Below, one piece after another: positions 26,301-35,262 of a stretch of DNA of 64,000 nucleotides (within the stretch, counting starts at the first letter, position 1; every line of letters begins with the position of its first letter). The translations under genes were made by a program, and so were the position numbers. Source of the DNA: Gammaproteobacteria bacterium (GTDB lineage: Bacteria > Pseudomonadota > Gammaproteobacteria > Burkholderiales > Burkholderiaceae_C); contig JAHJWB010000016.1 of the NCBI GenBank assembly GCA_018828125.1, positions 124,001-188,000 on the forward strand, given 5' to 3'. The notes under the pieces were generated by a model. It was not told the DNA's origin. It made no database searches and saw nothing but the letters and a program-made list of their open reading frames with translations.

Positions 26301-26548
26301 TCCTGATGACCACGCTGGCCATGATTTTCGGCATGGTGCCGCTGGCCTTTGCGCTGTCGGAAGGGTCGGAGCAGCGCGCACCCATGGGACAGGCTGTGAT
26401 TGGGGGGGTCATCACCTCGTCGCTGCTCACGCTGGTGGTGGTGCCCGTGGTGTATTGCTACATGGACGACCTGGCCAATTGGGTGTTGCGCAAGCTGGGC
26501 CGCTCGGGGTCAACCCCGGAGGCCTCTAAAATCAAGGGTTTGTCCTGA
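23348..26548 (+). CDS. RND efflux pump, HAE1 family inner-membrane transporter
   Basis: The 1066-residue transporter begins [18 protein letters not shown] and has the duplicated RND layout: twelve helices and two large periplasmic domains. TM4 carries [17 protein letters not shown] with the Asp pair needed for proton relay. The length and motifs match hydrophobe/amphiphile exporters (MexB, MdtB). It is complete and in the operon tetR-adaptor-pump. The TolC-like gene needed for the tripartite complex lies about 1.2 kb further on, after two unrelated genes. Confidence 0.94.
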   Translation: MWFTQVSLKNPVFATMVMLAIVVLGLFSYQRLKVDQFPNIDFPVVVVTVDYPGASPEIVESEVTKKIEEGVNSIAGINALTSRSYEGTAVVIIEFQLHIDGRKAAEDVREKVATVRPLLRTEVKEPRVLRFDPASRAVWSLAVLPEEQAGVTPRSAVELTTWAEQILKKRLENVRGVGAVNLVGATKREINIYLNPQALEAFGVTPDQVATAVRNENQDLPVGSIRSLAQERVVQIDARMQRPEDFGKIIVARKNGAPVRLDQVARVNDGAQEVESLALYNGQRTLLLSVQKSQGENTIEVVDGLNAAVVELKNQLPPGVRLETIGDSARPIRVAVNNVRQTLIEGAILTVLIVFLFLNSWRSTVITGLTLPIALIGTFLFMNMFGFTINMITLMALSLCVGLLIDDAIVVRENIVRHVQMGKSAYDAAMDGTQEIGLAVLATTLSIVAVFMPIGFMGGIIGKFFHEFGITIVAAVLISMFVSFTLDPMLSSIWHDPSIHAHGQKTAPVTFYDKTIGRVTGWFDRGTDALAEGYQRILRWSLVHKLATMGIALAIFVLSIFMVPLLGTEFVPKADFSETSLNFYTPVGSSLEATEAKAKQVEGILREMPEVRYTLSTINTGSAQGKIYANIYVRLVDRKDRSRSVDQMSDVLRERLKTVPGITITHVGLLDAVGGQKQVEFSLQGPDLQELERLTKIVTEKIRDIPGLVDLDTSAKPDKPVIALEIKRDAASDLGLSVAPMAASLRTLVAGTTVGNWRAPDDQTYDVNVRLAPEARTAPQDLERLPFALTAADGTTRIVRLNQVASVTESTGANQINRRDLTREVAVNANVARRSAGEVSTDIKKALDSVSFPPGYRYQFGGSTKNMAESFGYAISALVMAIIFIYMILASQFKSFLQPLALMTSLPLTLIGVVLALLMFRSTLSMFSIIGVVMLMGLVTKNAILLVDFAIRAREEHVNDEGKTVPGLPRADALLLAARVRLRPILMTTLAMIFGMVPLAFALSEGSEQRAPMGQAVIGGVITSSLLTLVVVPVVYCYMDDLANWVLRKLGRSGSTPEASKIKGLS

Positions 26549-26582
26549 ATCGTCCCGACACCCGCTCCCACGGAGAAATTCC

Positions 26583-27296
26583 ATGAACATGCCCCTGAAC
26601 ACGTCCGCCAACATCAGCGATCCTATTGCACAGGCCCGCTACAACATGATCGAGCAGCAGATCCGCCCCTGGAATGTGCTCGACTTCGATGTGCTGGAAC
26701 TGCTAGCTGAGGTGCACCGCGAGAACTTTGTGCCTCCTGCCTACCGCAGCCTGGCATTCATGGACATGGAAGTGCCTCTGCTGGGCGACGACGCTGAAGA
26801 GGCCGTTCGCCTTGGCCTGAGCATGCTGCAGCCCCGCGTGGAAGCGCGCATCCTGCAGGACCTGCAAGTCAAATCCACCGACCGCGTGCTCGAAATTGGC
26901 GCGGGTTCCGGCTACATGGCGGCCCTGCTGGCCTACCGCGCAGAACGCGTGGTGTCCCTTGAAATCAACCCCGAGTTGGCCGAAATGGCGCGTGAAAACC
27001 TGCGCGATGCAGGGGTGCAGAACGCCGAAGTGCGCCTGGGCGACGGCGCCCGCGACGCCATCGCAGACGGCCCTTTCGACGTGATCGTGCTGAGCGGCTC
27101 GGTGGCCGAAGTGCCCAGCGCACTGCTCTCTTTGCTGCGTGACGGTGGCCGCCTCGGCGCCATCGTGGGCAGCGATCCCGTGATGCGCTTCACCGTGACC
27201 CGCCGCACGGGCGACCGTTTCGAAACCACCTCGCCCTGGGACACCATCGCGCCGCGACTGGTGGGCTTCCCCGAGCCGTCCGGTTTCACGTTCTGA
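26583..27296 (+). CDS. Protein-L-isoaspartate O-methyltransferase-family protein
   Basis: The 237-residue protein starts at the ATG at 26583 with GGAG seven bases upstream. It has the SAM-binding motif RVLEIGAGSGYMAALLA (101-117), SLEINPELA and DVIVLSGSV. The N-terminal region begins MIEQQIRPW (22-30), as in a Pcm-like branch common in beta-proteobacteria. The usual PIMT catalytic TISxP segment is not recognisable; LSMLQPRVEAR stands in its place (79-89). The substrate may therefore not be isoaspartyl residues. It sits between the RND pump and a rhodanese gene. Confidence 0.85.
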   Translation: MNMPLNTSANISDPIAQARYNMIEQQIRPWNVLDFDVLELLAEVHRENFVPPAYRSLAFMDMEVPLLGDDAEEAVRLGLSMLQPRVEARILQDLQVKSTDRVLEIGAGSGYMAALLAYRAERVVSLEINPELAEMARENLRDAGVQNAEVRLGDGARDAIADGPFDVIVLSGSVAEVPSALLSLLRDGGRLGAIVGSDPVMRFTVTRRTGDRFETTSPWDTIAPRLVGFPEPSGFTF

Positions 27297-27332
27297 CCCT
27301 GGCCTTCTGAGTTCCTTCTTTCGGAGTTTTGC

Positions 27333-27674
27333 ATGATCGATCACGTTCGTCCCGCCCAGCTGTTGGCCTGGTTTTCCGCCGCCCCGGAAGGCAGCCAGCC
27401 CGTGGTGCTGGACGTGCGTGAGCCCTGGGAGCTGCAAACCGCCAGCGTGCGTGCGGATGGCTTTGAACTGGTCGCCATCCCCATGGGCGAGTTGCCCACC
27501 CGTCTTGACGAATTGAATCCTGCCAGCCCCATTGCCTGCCTGTGCCACCACGGCGCACGCAGCCTGCGTGTGGCAGCGTTCTTGCAACACAACGGGTTTG
27601 AGCAGCTGGCGAACATCACCGGCGGCATCGACGCCTGGTCGCATGAAAACGACCCCGCCGTGCCCCGTTATTGA
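27333..27674 (+). CDS. Single-domain rhodanese-like protein
   Basis: A 113-residue rhodanese module with VLDVREPWE (25-33) and the active-site loop CLCHHGARS (69-77), in which Cys71 is the probable sulfur-accepting residue, followed by GGIDAW. Such proteins carry persulfide sulfur. It is 36 bases after the methyltransferase gene and just ahead of the TolC gene, so the three are probably co-transcribed. Confidence 0.9.
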   Translation: MIDHVRPAQLLAWFSAAPEGSQPVVLDVREPWELQTASVRADGFELVAIPMGELPTRLDELNPASPIACLCHHGARSLRVAAFLQHNGFEQLANITGGIDAWSHENDPAVPRY

Positions 27675-27733
27675 TCGCATTCCCTGACCGCACCGCTCCC
27701 ACATCGAACCGCAGACTCTTCCGAAGGACCTTC

Positions 27734-29071
27734 ATGACATCGCACCGGCCGCTTATCCCGTCCCTTCTGACCCTGGCGCTGGTCGCAGCGCTGTGTGCGC
27801 CCGCGCAGGCCCAGAGCCTGACGGAGCTTGTGGAGTCGGCCCGCACGTATGACACCAGCTGGCAAGCGGCCCGCGCCCAGCTCGATGCGGCGGCGCGCCG
27901 TGCCGATCAGGCCCGCGCCGGCCTGCTGCCCAGCGCCGCGCTGTCGTCCGGCATCAGTCGTGCCAACGTGGACGTGAGCCGCCCTGCCATCGAAAACACG
28001 GGCACCACACAAACGCTGGGCGTCAACGCCTCGCAACCGTTGTACCGCCCTGCCAACCGCATCAACCTGCAACAGGGCCAGCGTGGCGTGGAGGTGGCGC
28101 AGGCCCAGCTGGACGCCGCTGCCCAAGACCTGTTGGTGCGTGTGAGCCAGGCGTACTTTGACGTGCTGGCCGCCCAGGACACCTTGGCCTTCGTGCAAGC
28201 CCAAAAAGCCGCTGTGTCCGAACAACTGGCTTCTGCCAAACGCAACTTTGAAGTGGGCACCACCACGGTGACCGACTCGCGCGAAGCACAAGCCCGCTAC
28301 GACCTGGTCATCGCCCAGGAGATTGCGGCAGAGAACGACCTGCGCGTGAAACGCCTGGCGCTGGACCAACTGGTGGGCATTACCGGCAGCAAGCCACAGC
28401 CGCTGGCGCTGCCGGTACAACTGCCCAGCGTGTTGCCAGACAACGTCAACACGTGGGTGGAAACGGCCCGCGACCAGCAGCCCGGTGTTCGCCAGGCGGC
28501 CATCGCACTCGAAATTGCCAGGCTGGAGACCAAGAAGGCCGAAACCGGCCACCTGCCCACCGTGGACCTGCAGGCCGGCTACAACATCACCCGCAACCCG
28601 AACGGCACAGTGACGTCGCCGGGCGTGAACAGCCGCACCAACAGCGCCAGTGTGGGCGTGGCGCTGAATTTGCCATTGTTTGCCGGTTTCTCGGTGCAAA
28701 ACCGCATCAAGGAAACCCTGGCGCTCGAAGAAAAAGCCATTGCCGACCTGGAAACCACCCGCCGCAATGTGGCCCAGGCCACCCGCTCCGCGTTTTTTGG
28801 CGTGCAGTCCGGCCAGGGCCAGGTGCAGGCGCTGGAGGCCGCCGAGGCGTCCAGCCAGAGCGCGCTCGATGCCAACAAGCTTGGCTATCAGGTGGGGGTT
28901 CGCATCAACATCGATGTGCTCAACGCACAGAGCCAGCTCTTCCAGACCAAACGCGACCTGGCCCAGGCCCGCTACAACGTGCTGCTCGGCACGCTGAAGC
29001 TGCGGCAGGCGGCCGGCACGCTGACCCAGCAGGACATCGAGGCGATCAACGCGCTGCTGGTCAGGCCCTGA
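27734..29071 (+). CDS. TolC-family outer-membrane efflux protein
   Basis: The 445-residue protein starts at the ATG at 27734 after a GAAGGA site; the signal peptide ends CAPAQAQS. It shows two outer-membrane efflux repeats of long helices, with ARTYDTSWQAARAQLDAAARRADQARAGLLP near the start. In the second repeat KLGYQVGVRINIDVLNAQSQLFQTKRDLAQARYN includes the GxRxxxDVLNA TolC signature. It should be the channel for the pump at 22.1-26.5 kb, and possibly for type I secretion. About 150 bases of unremarkable sequence follow before the convergent waaA gene. Confidence 0.93.
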   Translation: MTSHRPLIPSLLTLALVAALCAPAQAQSLTELVESARTYDTSWQAARAQLDAAARRADQARAGLLPSAALSSGISRANVDVSRPAIENTGTTQTLGVNASQPLYRPANRINLQQGQRGVEVAQAQLDAAAQDLLVRVSQAYFDVLAAQDTLAFVQAQKAAVSEQLASAKRNFEVGTTTVTDSREAQARYDLVIAQEIAAENDLRVKRLALDQLVGITGSKPQPLALPVQLPSVLPDNVNTWVETARDQQPGVRQAAIALEIARLETKKAETGHLPTVDLQAGYNITRNPNGTVTSPGVNSRTNSASVGVALNLPLFAGFSVQNRIKETLALEEKAIADLETTRRNVAQATRSAFFGVQSGQGQVQALEAAEASSQSALDANKLGYQVGVRINIDVLNAQSQLFQTKRDLAQARYNVLLGTLKLRQAAGTLTQQDIEAINALLVRP

Positions 29072-29220
29072 GCGGTTAATGGTTCGGGCTGGGCTGCGCT
29101 GGCACCGGCCAGACCCATGGCGCGCAAATCGAACTCTCGGGCCTCTCTCCCGCTTGGCGCTCGCTGCGGGCTTGTGATCTAGCCTCCAGCCCTTCCAGCC
29201 CTCTGCCGCTGCAAGAGTGG

Positions 29221-30573
29221 TTACCGGGCGGGCGGCAATGTCGGATGCACCATCGCCAGAATGGCCGCCACCGTGGCGTGGGCTGCGCCCCGGTGGGCTT
29301 GGGCAAACTGCGCTGCGCGTTCGCTGGCGGCTTGCTGGGCGTCTGCATCCTGGGCCAGTTGCACCGCCCGCGCCATCGCATCACCGATGTTTTGCACCCG
29401 CTGCGCTGCACCCGCACCACATGCCAGCTCAGCCGCCTCGGCAAAGTTGAAGGTGTGGGGGCCCAGCACCACGGGGCAGCCACAGGCGGCGGCCTCGATC
29501 AGGTTCTGACCACCCAGCGGCGCGAAGCTGCCACCCAGCAGCGCCACGTCGGCCAGCCCGTAATACAGCGCCATTTCGCCCAGCGAATCGCCCAGCCACA
29601 CGTCCGCAGAGTCGGGCCCAGCCGCCCAGGTGCTGCGACGTGACACCGTCAGGCCCGCGTGCTGCAACAGTTGGTGCACCTCGTCAAACCGCTGGGGGTG
29701 GCGCGGAACCATCAGCCACTGCACGGTAGAGGCTTCACTATTGATAGCTGCTAGCGCTTTACCAGTAAGCGCTAGAGCCTTGTTTTGCTTGAAATTTTCC
29801 AGCCAGAGCGCCTCCTCGCCTTCGCGGCTGCTGGCCAGCATCACCACAGGTTTGAGTGACAACCTGCGCCACGCCTGGCCCCGCGCGTGCTGGGCGGCAT
29901 CAGGCACCACGTCGAATTTGAGGTTCCCAAACACCCCGCGCACAGGGGCTCCGATGGCGCGCAAACGGGTGGCGTCTTCTTCCGTTTGTGCCCACACGGC
30001 CGCAAGCCCGCCATACGCGGGGCGCGCCAGGGTGGCCACCCGCTGAGCCTTGCGCAAGGAATTTTCGTTGAACCGCGCATTGGCCAGCACCAGCGGAATG
30101 CCCCGTTGCTGGCAGCCCGCCACCAGATTGGGCCACACCTCGGTTTCCATGAGGATGCCGATGGCAGGCCGAAACTTGCGCAAAAACCGCGACACGGCGC
30201 CGGGCGTGTCCCACGGTTGCCACACCTGCACATCGCCCGCTTGCAGCAGTTTTTCGCCTTCCGCCCTGCCCGTGGCGGTGCCGTGGGTCAGCAGCAGGCG
30301 CATCCCGGGCAGCTGCTCGCGCAGTTCGGCCAGCAAGATGGCGGCGGCGCGGGTCTCGCCCAGTGACACCGCGTGCACCCAGACAAACCGCCCCAAAGGG
30401 TCGGTGCTGCTGTGGGGCATCAGGCTGTCGATGGGCGCGGGGTAGCGGCCAAAACGTTCGCCCACGGCATAGCCATAGCCTGGCTCGGCCACGGCGCGGC
30501 GGCGCAGCTTGCGTCGCAGCAGGGGCTGGGCGCACCAGGTGATCAGCGAATACAGGGCGCGTGCGGCGTTCAT
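29221..30573 (-). CDS. waaA: 3-deoxy-D-manno-octulosonic acid transferase WaaA (KdtA)
   Basis: WaaA adds Kdo to lipid A at the inner membrane. The 450-residue protein has an N-terminal membrane anchor, WVHAVSLGETRAA (about 64-76), TxGTATGR, the Kdo-transferase ETEVWPN motif and a C-terminal GT-B domain with LLGGSFAPLGGQNLIEAAACGCPVVLGPHTFNF. Family length is about 425. The extra length comes largely from residues about 258-279 (KALALTGKALAAINSE region), which are encoded by an in-frame copy of the dispersed palindromic element at 29737-29800. The stop at 29221 is convergent with tolC, and it overlaps the upstream hydrolase stop by four bases. Confidence 0.93.
   Translation of the reverse strand: MNAARALYSLITWCAQPLLRRKLRRRAVAEPGYGYAVGERFGRYPAPIDSLMPHSSTDPLGRFVWVHAVSLGETRAAAILLAELREQLPGMRLLLTHGTATGRAEGEKLLQAGDVQVWQPWDTPGAVSRFLRKFRPAIGILMETEVWPNLVAGCQQRGIPLVLANARFNENSLRKAQRVATLARPAYGGLAAVWAQTEEDATRLRAIGAPVRGVFGNLKFDVVPDAAQHARGQAWRRLSLKPVVMLASSREGEEALWLENFKQNKALALTGKALAAINSEASTVQWLMVPRHPQRFDEVHQLLQHAGLTVSRRSTWAAGPDSADVWLGDSLGEMALYYGLADVALLGGSFAPLGGQNLIEAAACGCPVVLGPHTFNFAEAAELACGAGAAQRVQNIGDAMARAVQLAQDADAQQAASERAAQFAQAHRGAAHATVAAILAMVHPTLPPAR
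29737..29800. repeat. Dispersed palindromic element, copy 3 (in frame inside waaA)
   Basis: The core CTAGCGCTT (29751-29759)/AAGCGCTAG (29767-29775) has both family flanks: CTATTGATAGCTG and the tail TTGTTTTGCTTGAAATTTT. It lies wholly inside waaA without breaking the frame and encodes about 21 residues between the two GT-B lobes. Confidence 0.85.
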
Positions 30574-31355
30574 GCTGCGGCATCCACGGGGACCACGCGG
30601 CCAGACCAGGCTCTTTCGCGGTCCCGCTGCGCCAGCACCAGGCAGTCGCCAGCCCCCGGGGCCGCGGCCACCAACGCCCCCCCGGGCGCCCAGAAAGCAC
30701 TGCGGCCCGCACTGACATAACCGCCCGACGGCCCGCCATGGTTGGCCAACAGCACGGCCATTGCGTGGTCGCGTGCGTAGCCTTGCAGCTGGGCGGACTC
30801 CGGGCCATACCCGTGTTCAGAGATCAGCGCGCCGCTGGCGTACAGCGCAGCGCCTGCAGTGGCCGCTGCCTTGGCGTGTTCCGGATGTGTGGCGTCTGCG
30901 CAAATGGCAAGCCCGGTGGGTGTGTCGGCCAGCGGCAGCACAAGCGCGTCGTCTAAGCCCGCACTGGCAAATTGCACCTCGCTGCCATGCAAATGCCGCT
31001 TGCGGTACAGCGCCACCGAGCCGTCGGCGTTCAATACCCACGCCCCTATCGCGGGCGGCCCATCGGCGCGGGACGGTGGCACTGGGGCGCCGACCACCAG
31101 CGCCACGCCGTGGTCGCGCGCGGCTTGGCGCAAGGGGACCAACATCGGGTGCTCTGCGTCCATCACGTGGGCCGCCAACTGCGGCAGCTCATAGCCGGTG
31201 AGCGAGAGTTCTGGAAACACCAGCAATTGCGCCCCCTCGTGGGCCGCCGCGCGCACAAAGGCCAGGTGCGTCTGCACATTGCGTGCGACATCGTGGGCCA
31301 CCACCGTGGTTTGGGCTGCCGCAACTAACAGGGGGCGAGAGGAGGAAGGGTTCAC
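30570..31355 (-). CDS. Carbon-nitrogen hydrolase (nitrilase superfamily)
   Basis: The protein carries the nitrilase triad: E49 in FPELSLTGYE, K119 in YRKRHLHG and C152 in LAICADATHPE. These enzymes cleave C-N bonds of amides, N-carbamoyl compounds or nitriles. I place the start at the GTG at 31355 (261 residues), because homologues begin shortly before LLVAAAQT. The frame is open 15 codons further, and no start has a good ribosome site. The start of waaA overlaps its stop by four bases. Substrate is not predictable. Confidence 0.85.
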   Translation of the reverse strand: MNPSSSRPLLVAAAQTTVVAHDVARNVQTHLAFVRAAAHEGAQLLVFPELSLTGYELPQLAAHVMDAEHPMLVPLRQAARDHGVALVVGAPVPPSRADGPPAIGAWVLNADGSVALYRKRHLHGSEVQFASAGLDDALVLPLADTPTGLAICADATHPEHAKAAATAGAALYASGALISEHGYGPESAQLQGYARDHAMAVLLANHGGPSGGYVSAGRSAFWAPGGALVAAAPGAGDCLVLAQRDRERAWSGRVVPVDAAA

Positions 31356-31454
31356 GCAGGGCCAAAAAATCAAGGAAAGAGATCGGGCAGCGGCAGCCAA
31401 GGCCGCCCTTGTGGAGCCAGGGGCGCCCCGGCCCCTTCAGATGTCCAATGCGGC

Positions 31455-32843
31455 TCAGTGGCTGGCCGCCCCCACATGGGCATCGGGCTTCACCCGGTGC
31501 AGCAATGCCAACATGGTGGCCTCAATGCGCGCCAGCGCCTCGGTGGTGTGCCCTTCAAAACGCAACACCAGCACCGGGGTGGTGTTGCTGGCGCGGATCA
31601 GGCCAAAACCATCCGGCCAGTCGACCCGCAGGCCGTCGATGGTGTTGATCTGCGCGGGGGCGGCAAAGGTTTCGCTGGCCAAGGCCTGCAGTTCGGCCGT
31701 CAGGCGGTGCGGCTCGCCCTCGGCGCAGGCCACGTTCAGTTCAGGAGTGGAGTGGCTGGTGGGCAGCGCGTTGAGCACGGCGCTGGGGTCGGCACTTTTG
31801 CTCAGAATCTCCAGCAGGCGGCAACCGGCGTAGGTGCCGTCGTCAAAACCGTACCAACGCTCCTTGAAGAAGATGTGGCCGCTCATCTCGCCGCCCAGCG
31901 GGGAGTTGGTTTCCTTCATGCGGGCCTTGATCAGCGAATGCCCGGTCTTGAACATCACGGGCACACCGCCCGCCGCCGCAATGGCAGGCGCCAGGCGCTG
32001 GGTGCATTTCACGTCGAAGATGATCTCACCGCCCGGCACGCGCGCGAGCACGTCCTGCGCGAACAGCATCATCTGGCGGTCAGGGAAGATGTTGGTGCCG
32101 TCCTTGGTGACGATGCCCAGGCGGTCGCCGTCGCCGTCAAACGCCAAGCCCAACTCGGCGTCGCTCGATTGCAGTGCCTTGATCAGGTCTTTCAGGTTTT
32201 CGGGCTTGCTCGGGTCGGGGTGGTGGTTGGGGAAGTTGCCATCCACCTCGGAGAATAGCTCAATCACCTCGCAGCCCAGCGCTCGGAAGATGTCCGGCGC
32301 CGATGCCCCTGCAATACCGTTGCCGCAATCGACCACTATCTTGATAGGTCGGGCTAACTTGATGTCGCCCACGATGCGCTCTCGGTACGCGGGCAATACA
32401 TCTACATGGCGCACAGCGCCACCGGGCAGCAGCTGCCAGGTTTCCTGCTCCATGGTGCGGCGCAGGCCCTGGATTTCTTCGCCATAGATGGCGCGGCCAT
32501 TCAGCACCATCTTGAAGCCGTTGTAGTCCTTGGGGTTGTGGCTGCCCGTGACCTGGATGCCACTGGCGCACAGTGTGCTGGCCGCAAAGTACAACATCGG
32601 CGTGGTCACCAGACCCACGTCAATCACCTCGATGCCCGCCTCGACCAGCCCCTGGATCAGCGCGGCCGACATGGCCGGACCGGACAGACGCCCGTCGCGT
32701 CCCACCGCCACGGTGGTCTGCCCCTCGGCGCGTGCTGCCGTGCCAAAGGCCCGGCCCAGGCCCAGGGCCACTTCTTCGTTCAGGGTCGACGGCACGATGC
32801 CGCGGATGTCGTAGGCTTTGAAAATGGCGGGCGTAGGTTGCAC
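31455..32843 (-). CDS. Phosphomannomutase/phosphoglucomutase
   Basis: The 462-residue alpha-D-phosphohexomutase has FKAYDIRGIVP at its N-terminus, the phosphoserine loop VTGSHNPKDYNG (98-109, Ser101), the metal loop DGDGDRLG (236-243) and the sugar-binding GGEMSGHIFF. These match the AlgC-type bifunctional enzymes that make mannose-1-P and glucose-1-P for LPS and exopolysaccharide. Homologues begin at QPTPAIFKAYD, so I use the GTG at 32843 although the frame is open further upstream. It is about 100 bases upstream of the hydrolase/waaA pair. Confidence 0.92.
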   Translation of the reverse strand: MQPTPAIFKAYDIRGIVPSTLNEEVALGLGRAFGTAARAEGQTTVAVGRDGRLSGPAMSAALIQGLVEAGIEVIDVGLVTTPMLYFAASTLCASGIQVTGSHNPKDYNGFKMVLNGRAIYGEEIQGLRRTMEQETWQLLPGGAVRHVDVLPAYRERIVGDIKLARPIKIVVDCGNGIAGASAPDIFRALGCEVIELFSEVDGNFPNHHPDPSKPENLKDLIKALQSSDAELGLAFDGDGDRLGIVTKDGTNIFPDRQMMLFAQDVLARVPGGEIIFDVKCTQRLAPAIAAAGGVPVMFKTGHSLIKARMKETNSPLGGEMSGHIFFKERWYGFDDGTYAGCRLLEILSKSADPSAVLNALPTSHSTPELNVACAEGEPHRLTAELQALASETFAAPAQINTIDGLRVDWPDGFGLIRASNTTPVLVLRFEGHTTEALARIEATMLALLHRVKPDAHVGAASH

Positions 32844-33015
32844 GTAGAGGGGCCTTTCGCGATGGGGTTTTAAAAGTCCGCTGCATTGTAGGCGGCCGCT
32901 TTTGGCCGTCTTGTCAGCCGATGCCGCGCACCCGGTCGAGCCACCCATGGGCCGACCGGAGGCACAGGTCCGAAAACGGCCAGTCCCGCTGCGGCAGGCT
33001 CCTATCATCCAGCCC

Positions 33016-34644
33016 ATGACTTCGCCCACAGCGCCCTCCCCTTCATCCGCCCTCATGCCGGCCGCCGACCCGGCGTCGGACGAGGGTCGCTACCTGGCGC
33101 TGCTGGCACGGGACGCCCGGTTTGATGGGCACTTTTTTACCGCCGTCACCTCCACGGGCATCTACTGCCGCCCGGTGTGTGCGGTGCGCACGCCGCGGCG
33201 CGAAAACTGCCGTTTCTTCAACCTGGCCGCCCAGGCCGAAGGGGCGGGGTTTCGGCCCTGCCTGCGCTGCCGCCCCGAACTGGCGCCCCGGGCGCTGGTG
33301 TGGTCGGTGCAGGACGCCAGCGGCATTCTGGTACAGCAGGCCGTGCGGCTGCTGGACGCGCCCGACCTGTGGCCCGCACCCGCGTCATCGGACAAGTCGG
33401 TCGAAGGCGCCACGGTGGCGCGGCTTGCCGAACGACTGGGCGTGAGCGACCGCCACCTGCGGCGCATTTTTGAATCGGCGCTGGGCGTATCGCCCCTGCA
33501 GTACCTGCAGACCCGGCGACTGCTGACGGCCAAGCAGTTGCTGACCGACACCGCCATGCCGGTGACGCAAGTGGCGCTGGCTAGCGGATTTGCCAGCGTG
33601 CGCCGTTTCAACGCCGCGTTCTCGGGGCACTACGGACTGAACCCCACACAGCTGCGGCGCAGCGGCACGCAGGACGGCGCGGCTGCGGGGACGGGCCGCA
33701 CCAACATCAATGTCAACGCCTTGCGCCTGGCCTGGCGCCCACCATTTGATGTGTCGGCGCTGATGGCGTTTTTTGAACGGCGACAGTTTCAGGGCGTGGA
33801 GTGGGTGGTGCCTGGCAGCGACGCACCCACCTTGCGCCGCACGGTGCGTCTGCCTGCTGCCTGCACGGGTCTGCCGCACGAAACCACCGGCTGGCTGAGC
33901 GCCCGCTTTGACATGGCGCGCCGGCTGGTGTTGCTGCAGACCAGCGACAGCCTGTACCCGGTGCTGCCTTTGGTCATCCGCCGCGTGCGCGCCATGCTGG
34001 ACCTGGACGCCGACCCCGCCGCCATCAACGCGGTGCTGCACCCGCATTTCCCGGACGGCGACGGTTTGCGTGTGCCGGGCGCGTTTGACGGGTTTGAGCT
34101 GGCCGTGCGTGCCGTGCTGGGCCAGCAGATCACCGTGGCCGCGGCCCGCACGCTGGGCCAGCGCCTGGTGGAGCGGCTGGGCGAGCCTATCAGCACCCCC
34201 TGGCCCGAGCTGAACCGCCTGTTCCCCACCTCCGCCACACTGTCGGCTGCCGATGGCGACGTGTTGGGCCAGATGGGCATCGTGCGCCAGCGGCAGGCGG
34301 CCATCGTGGCGCTGGCCCGGGCGGTGGAAAGTGGCGCGTTGGCCTTGCATGCAGGTGCTGACGTCACCCAGACCACCGCCGCGCTGTGTGCACTGCCCGG
34401 CATTGGCGACTGGACAGCACAGTACATCGCCATGCGGGTGCTGCGCTGGCCCGATGCCTTCCCGGCGGGCGATGTGGCACTGCACAAGGCGCTGGGCGTG
34501 CAAGGCCACAAAAATCCGGCCCGCGCTGCCACTGAAGCATCACAGGCCTGGCGCCCCTGGCGCAGCTATGCCGTGTTGCGCGCCTGGGCGGCTGGCACCA
34601 CGGTGGTCCCCCACCCCGAAAACCCAGGACTATCAAAACAATAG
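33016..34644 (+). CDS. Ada-type regulator / AlkA DNA-3-methyladenine glycosylase fusion
   Basis: A 542-residue three-part protein. The N-terminal Ada metal-binding domain has the cysteines in YCRPVC, ENC and PCLRC. An AraC-type helix-turn-helix (about 130-220, RLGVSDRHLRRIFESALGVSPLQYLQ) follows. The C-terminal half is an AlkA glycosylase with helix-hairpin-helix LPGIGDWTAQYIAMR and catalytic Asp in GDVALHKAL. It should sense methylphosphotriesters and excise alkylated bases. The O6-methyltransferase part of classical Ada is absent and is encoded separately next door. The start at 33016 is chosen over an upstream TTG. The last four codons and stop lie within a dispersed palindromic element. 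Confidence 0.93.
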   Translation: MTSPTAPSPSSALMPAADPASDEGRYLALLARDARFDGHFFTAVTSTGIYCRPVCAVRTPRRENCRFFNLAAQAEGAGFRPCLRCRPELAPRALVWSVQDASGILVQQAVRLLDAPDLWPAPASSDKSVEGATVARLAERLGVSDRHLRRIFESALGVSPLQYLQTRRLLTAKQLLTDTAMPVTQVALASGFASVRRFNAAFSGHYGLNPTQLRRSGTQDGAAAGTGRTNINVNALRLAWRPPFDVSALMAFFERRQFQGVEWVVPGSDAPTLRRTVRLPAACTGLPHETTGWLSARFDMARRLVLLQTSDSLYPVLPLVIRRVRAMLDLDADPAAINAVLHPHFPDGDGLRVPGAFDGFELAVRAVLGQQITVAAARTLGQRLVERLGEPISTPWPELNRLFPTSATLSAADGDVLGQMGIVRQRQAAIVALARAVESGALALHAGADVTQTTAALCALPGIGDWTAQYIAMRVLRWPDAFPAGDVALHKALGVQGHKNPARAATEASQAWRPWRSYAVLRAWAAGTTVVPHPENPGLSKQ

Positions 34645-34690
34645 CTACTAGCGCTTATCCATCAAGCGCTAGAGGCTAATTTGGCTATAA
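34630..34690. repeat. Dispersed palindromic element, copy 4
   Basis: The core CTAGCGCTT (34648-34656)/AAGCGCTAG (34664-34672) is preceded by ACTATCAAAACAATAGCTA and followed by AGGCTAATTTGG. It carries the stop codon of the Ada/AlkA fusion gene and fills the gap before ogt. Confidence 0.85.
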
Positions 34691-34707
34691 ACCCACCCCG
34701 ACTCACC

Positions 34708-35262
34708 ATGGTTTTCCATCCCCACACCGTGCAAATGCGCACGACCACGCAGCTCGGGCCCGTGCGCCTGGCGGCGTCGCCCACCGGCTTGGCAGGCGTC
34801 TGGTTTGAAGGCCAACGGCATGAGCCCGGCCCCTGGCTCTATGGCGCCAGCGCTTGGCCAGACACCCCCGGCCACCCGGTCTTGCAAGAGGCTGCCCTTC
34901 AACTGCATCAATACTTTGCGGGCGAACGCGTCCATTTTGATTTGCCACTGGATCTGTCGGGTGGCACCCCTTTTCAGCAAAGTGTCTGGCATGCGCTGCT
35001 CACCATCGGCCGCGGCGCCACCATCAGTTATGGGGCGTTGAGCCAGCAACTGGGCATCCCCCGCGCCGTGCGGGCGCTGGGCGCGGCTGTGGGGCGCAAC
35101 CCGCTGAGCGTCGTCGTGCCCTGCCACCGGGTGGTGGGCATGGACGGCAGCCTCACCGGCTACGCTGGTGGCCTCGACCGCAAAAGGGCCTTGTTAACCC
35201 TGGAGAATGCGCAGCTCGCCGCCACCAGTGGTACCCCATACAAAAACAAAGGATTTGCATGA
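34708..35262 (+). CDS. ogt: Methylated-DNA--[protein]-cysteine S-methyltransferase
   Basis: The 184-residue suicide repair protein has the active-site PCHRVVG (138-144, Cys139) and the DNA-binding helix around ISYGALSQQLGIPRAVRALGAAVGRNP. It removes methyl groups from O6-methylguanine. I use the ATG at 34708; an upstream TTG frame would begin inside the palindromic element. With the Ada/AlkA fusion gene just upstream it forms an alkylation-repair pair. The EamA gene overlaps its stop by four bases. Confidence 0.93.
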   Translation: MVFHPHTVQMRTTTQLGPVRLAASPTGLAGVWFEGQRHEPGPWLYGASAWPDTPGHPVLQEAALQLHQYFAGERVHFDLPLDLSGGTPFQQSVWHALLTIGRGATISYGALSQQLGIPRAVRALGAAVGRNPLSVVVPCHRVVGMDGSLTGYAGGLDRKRALLTLENAQLAATSGTPYKNKGFA

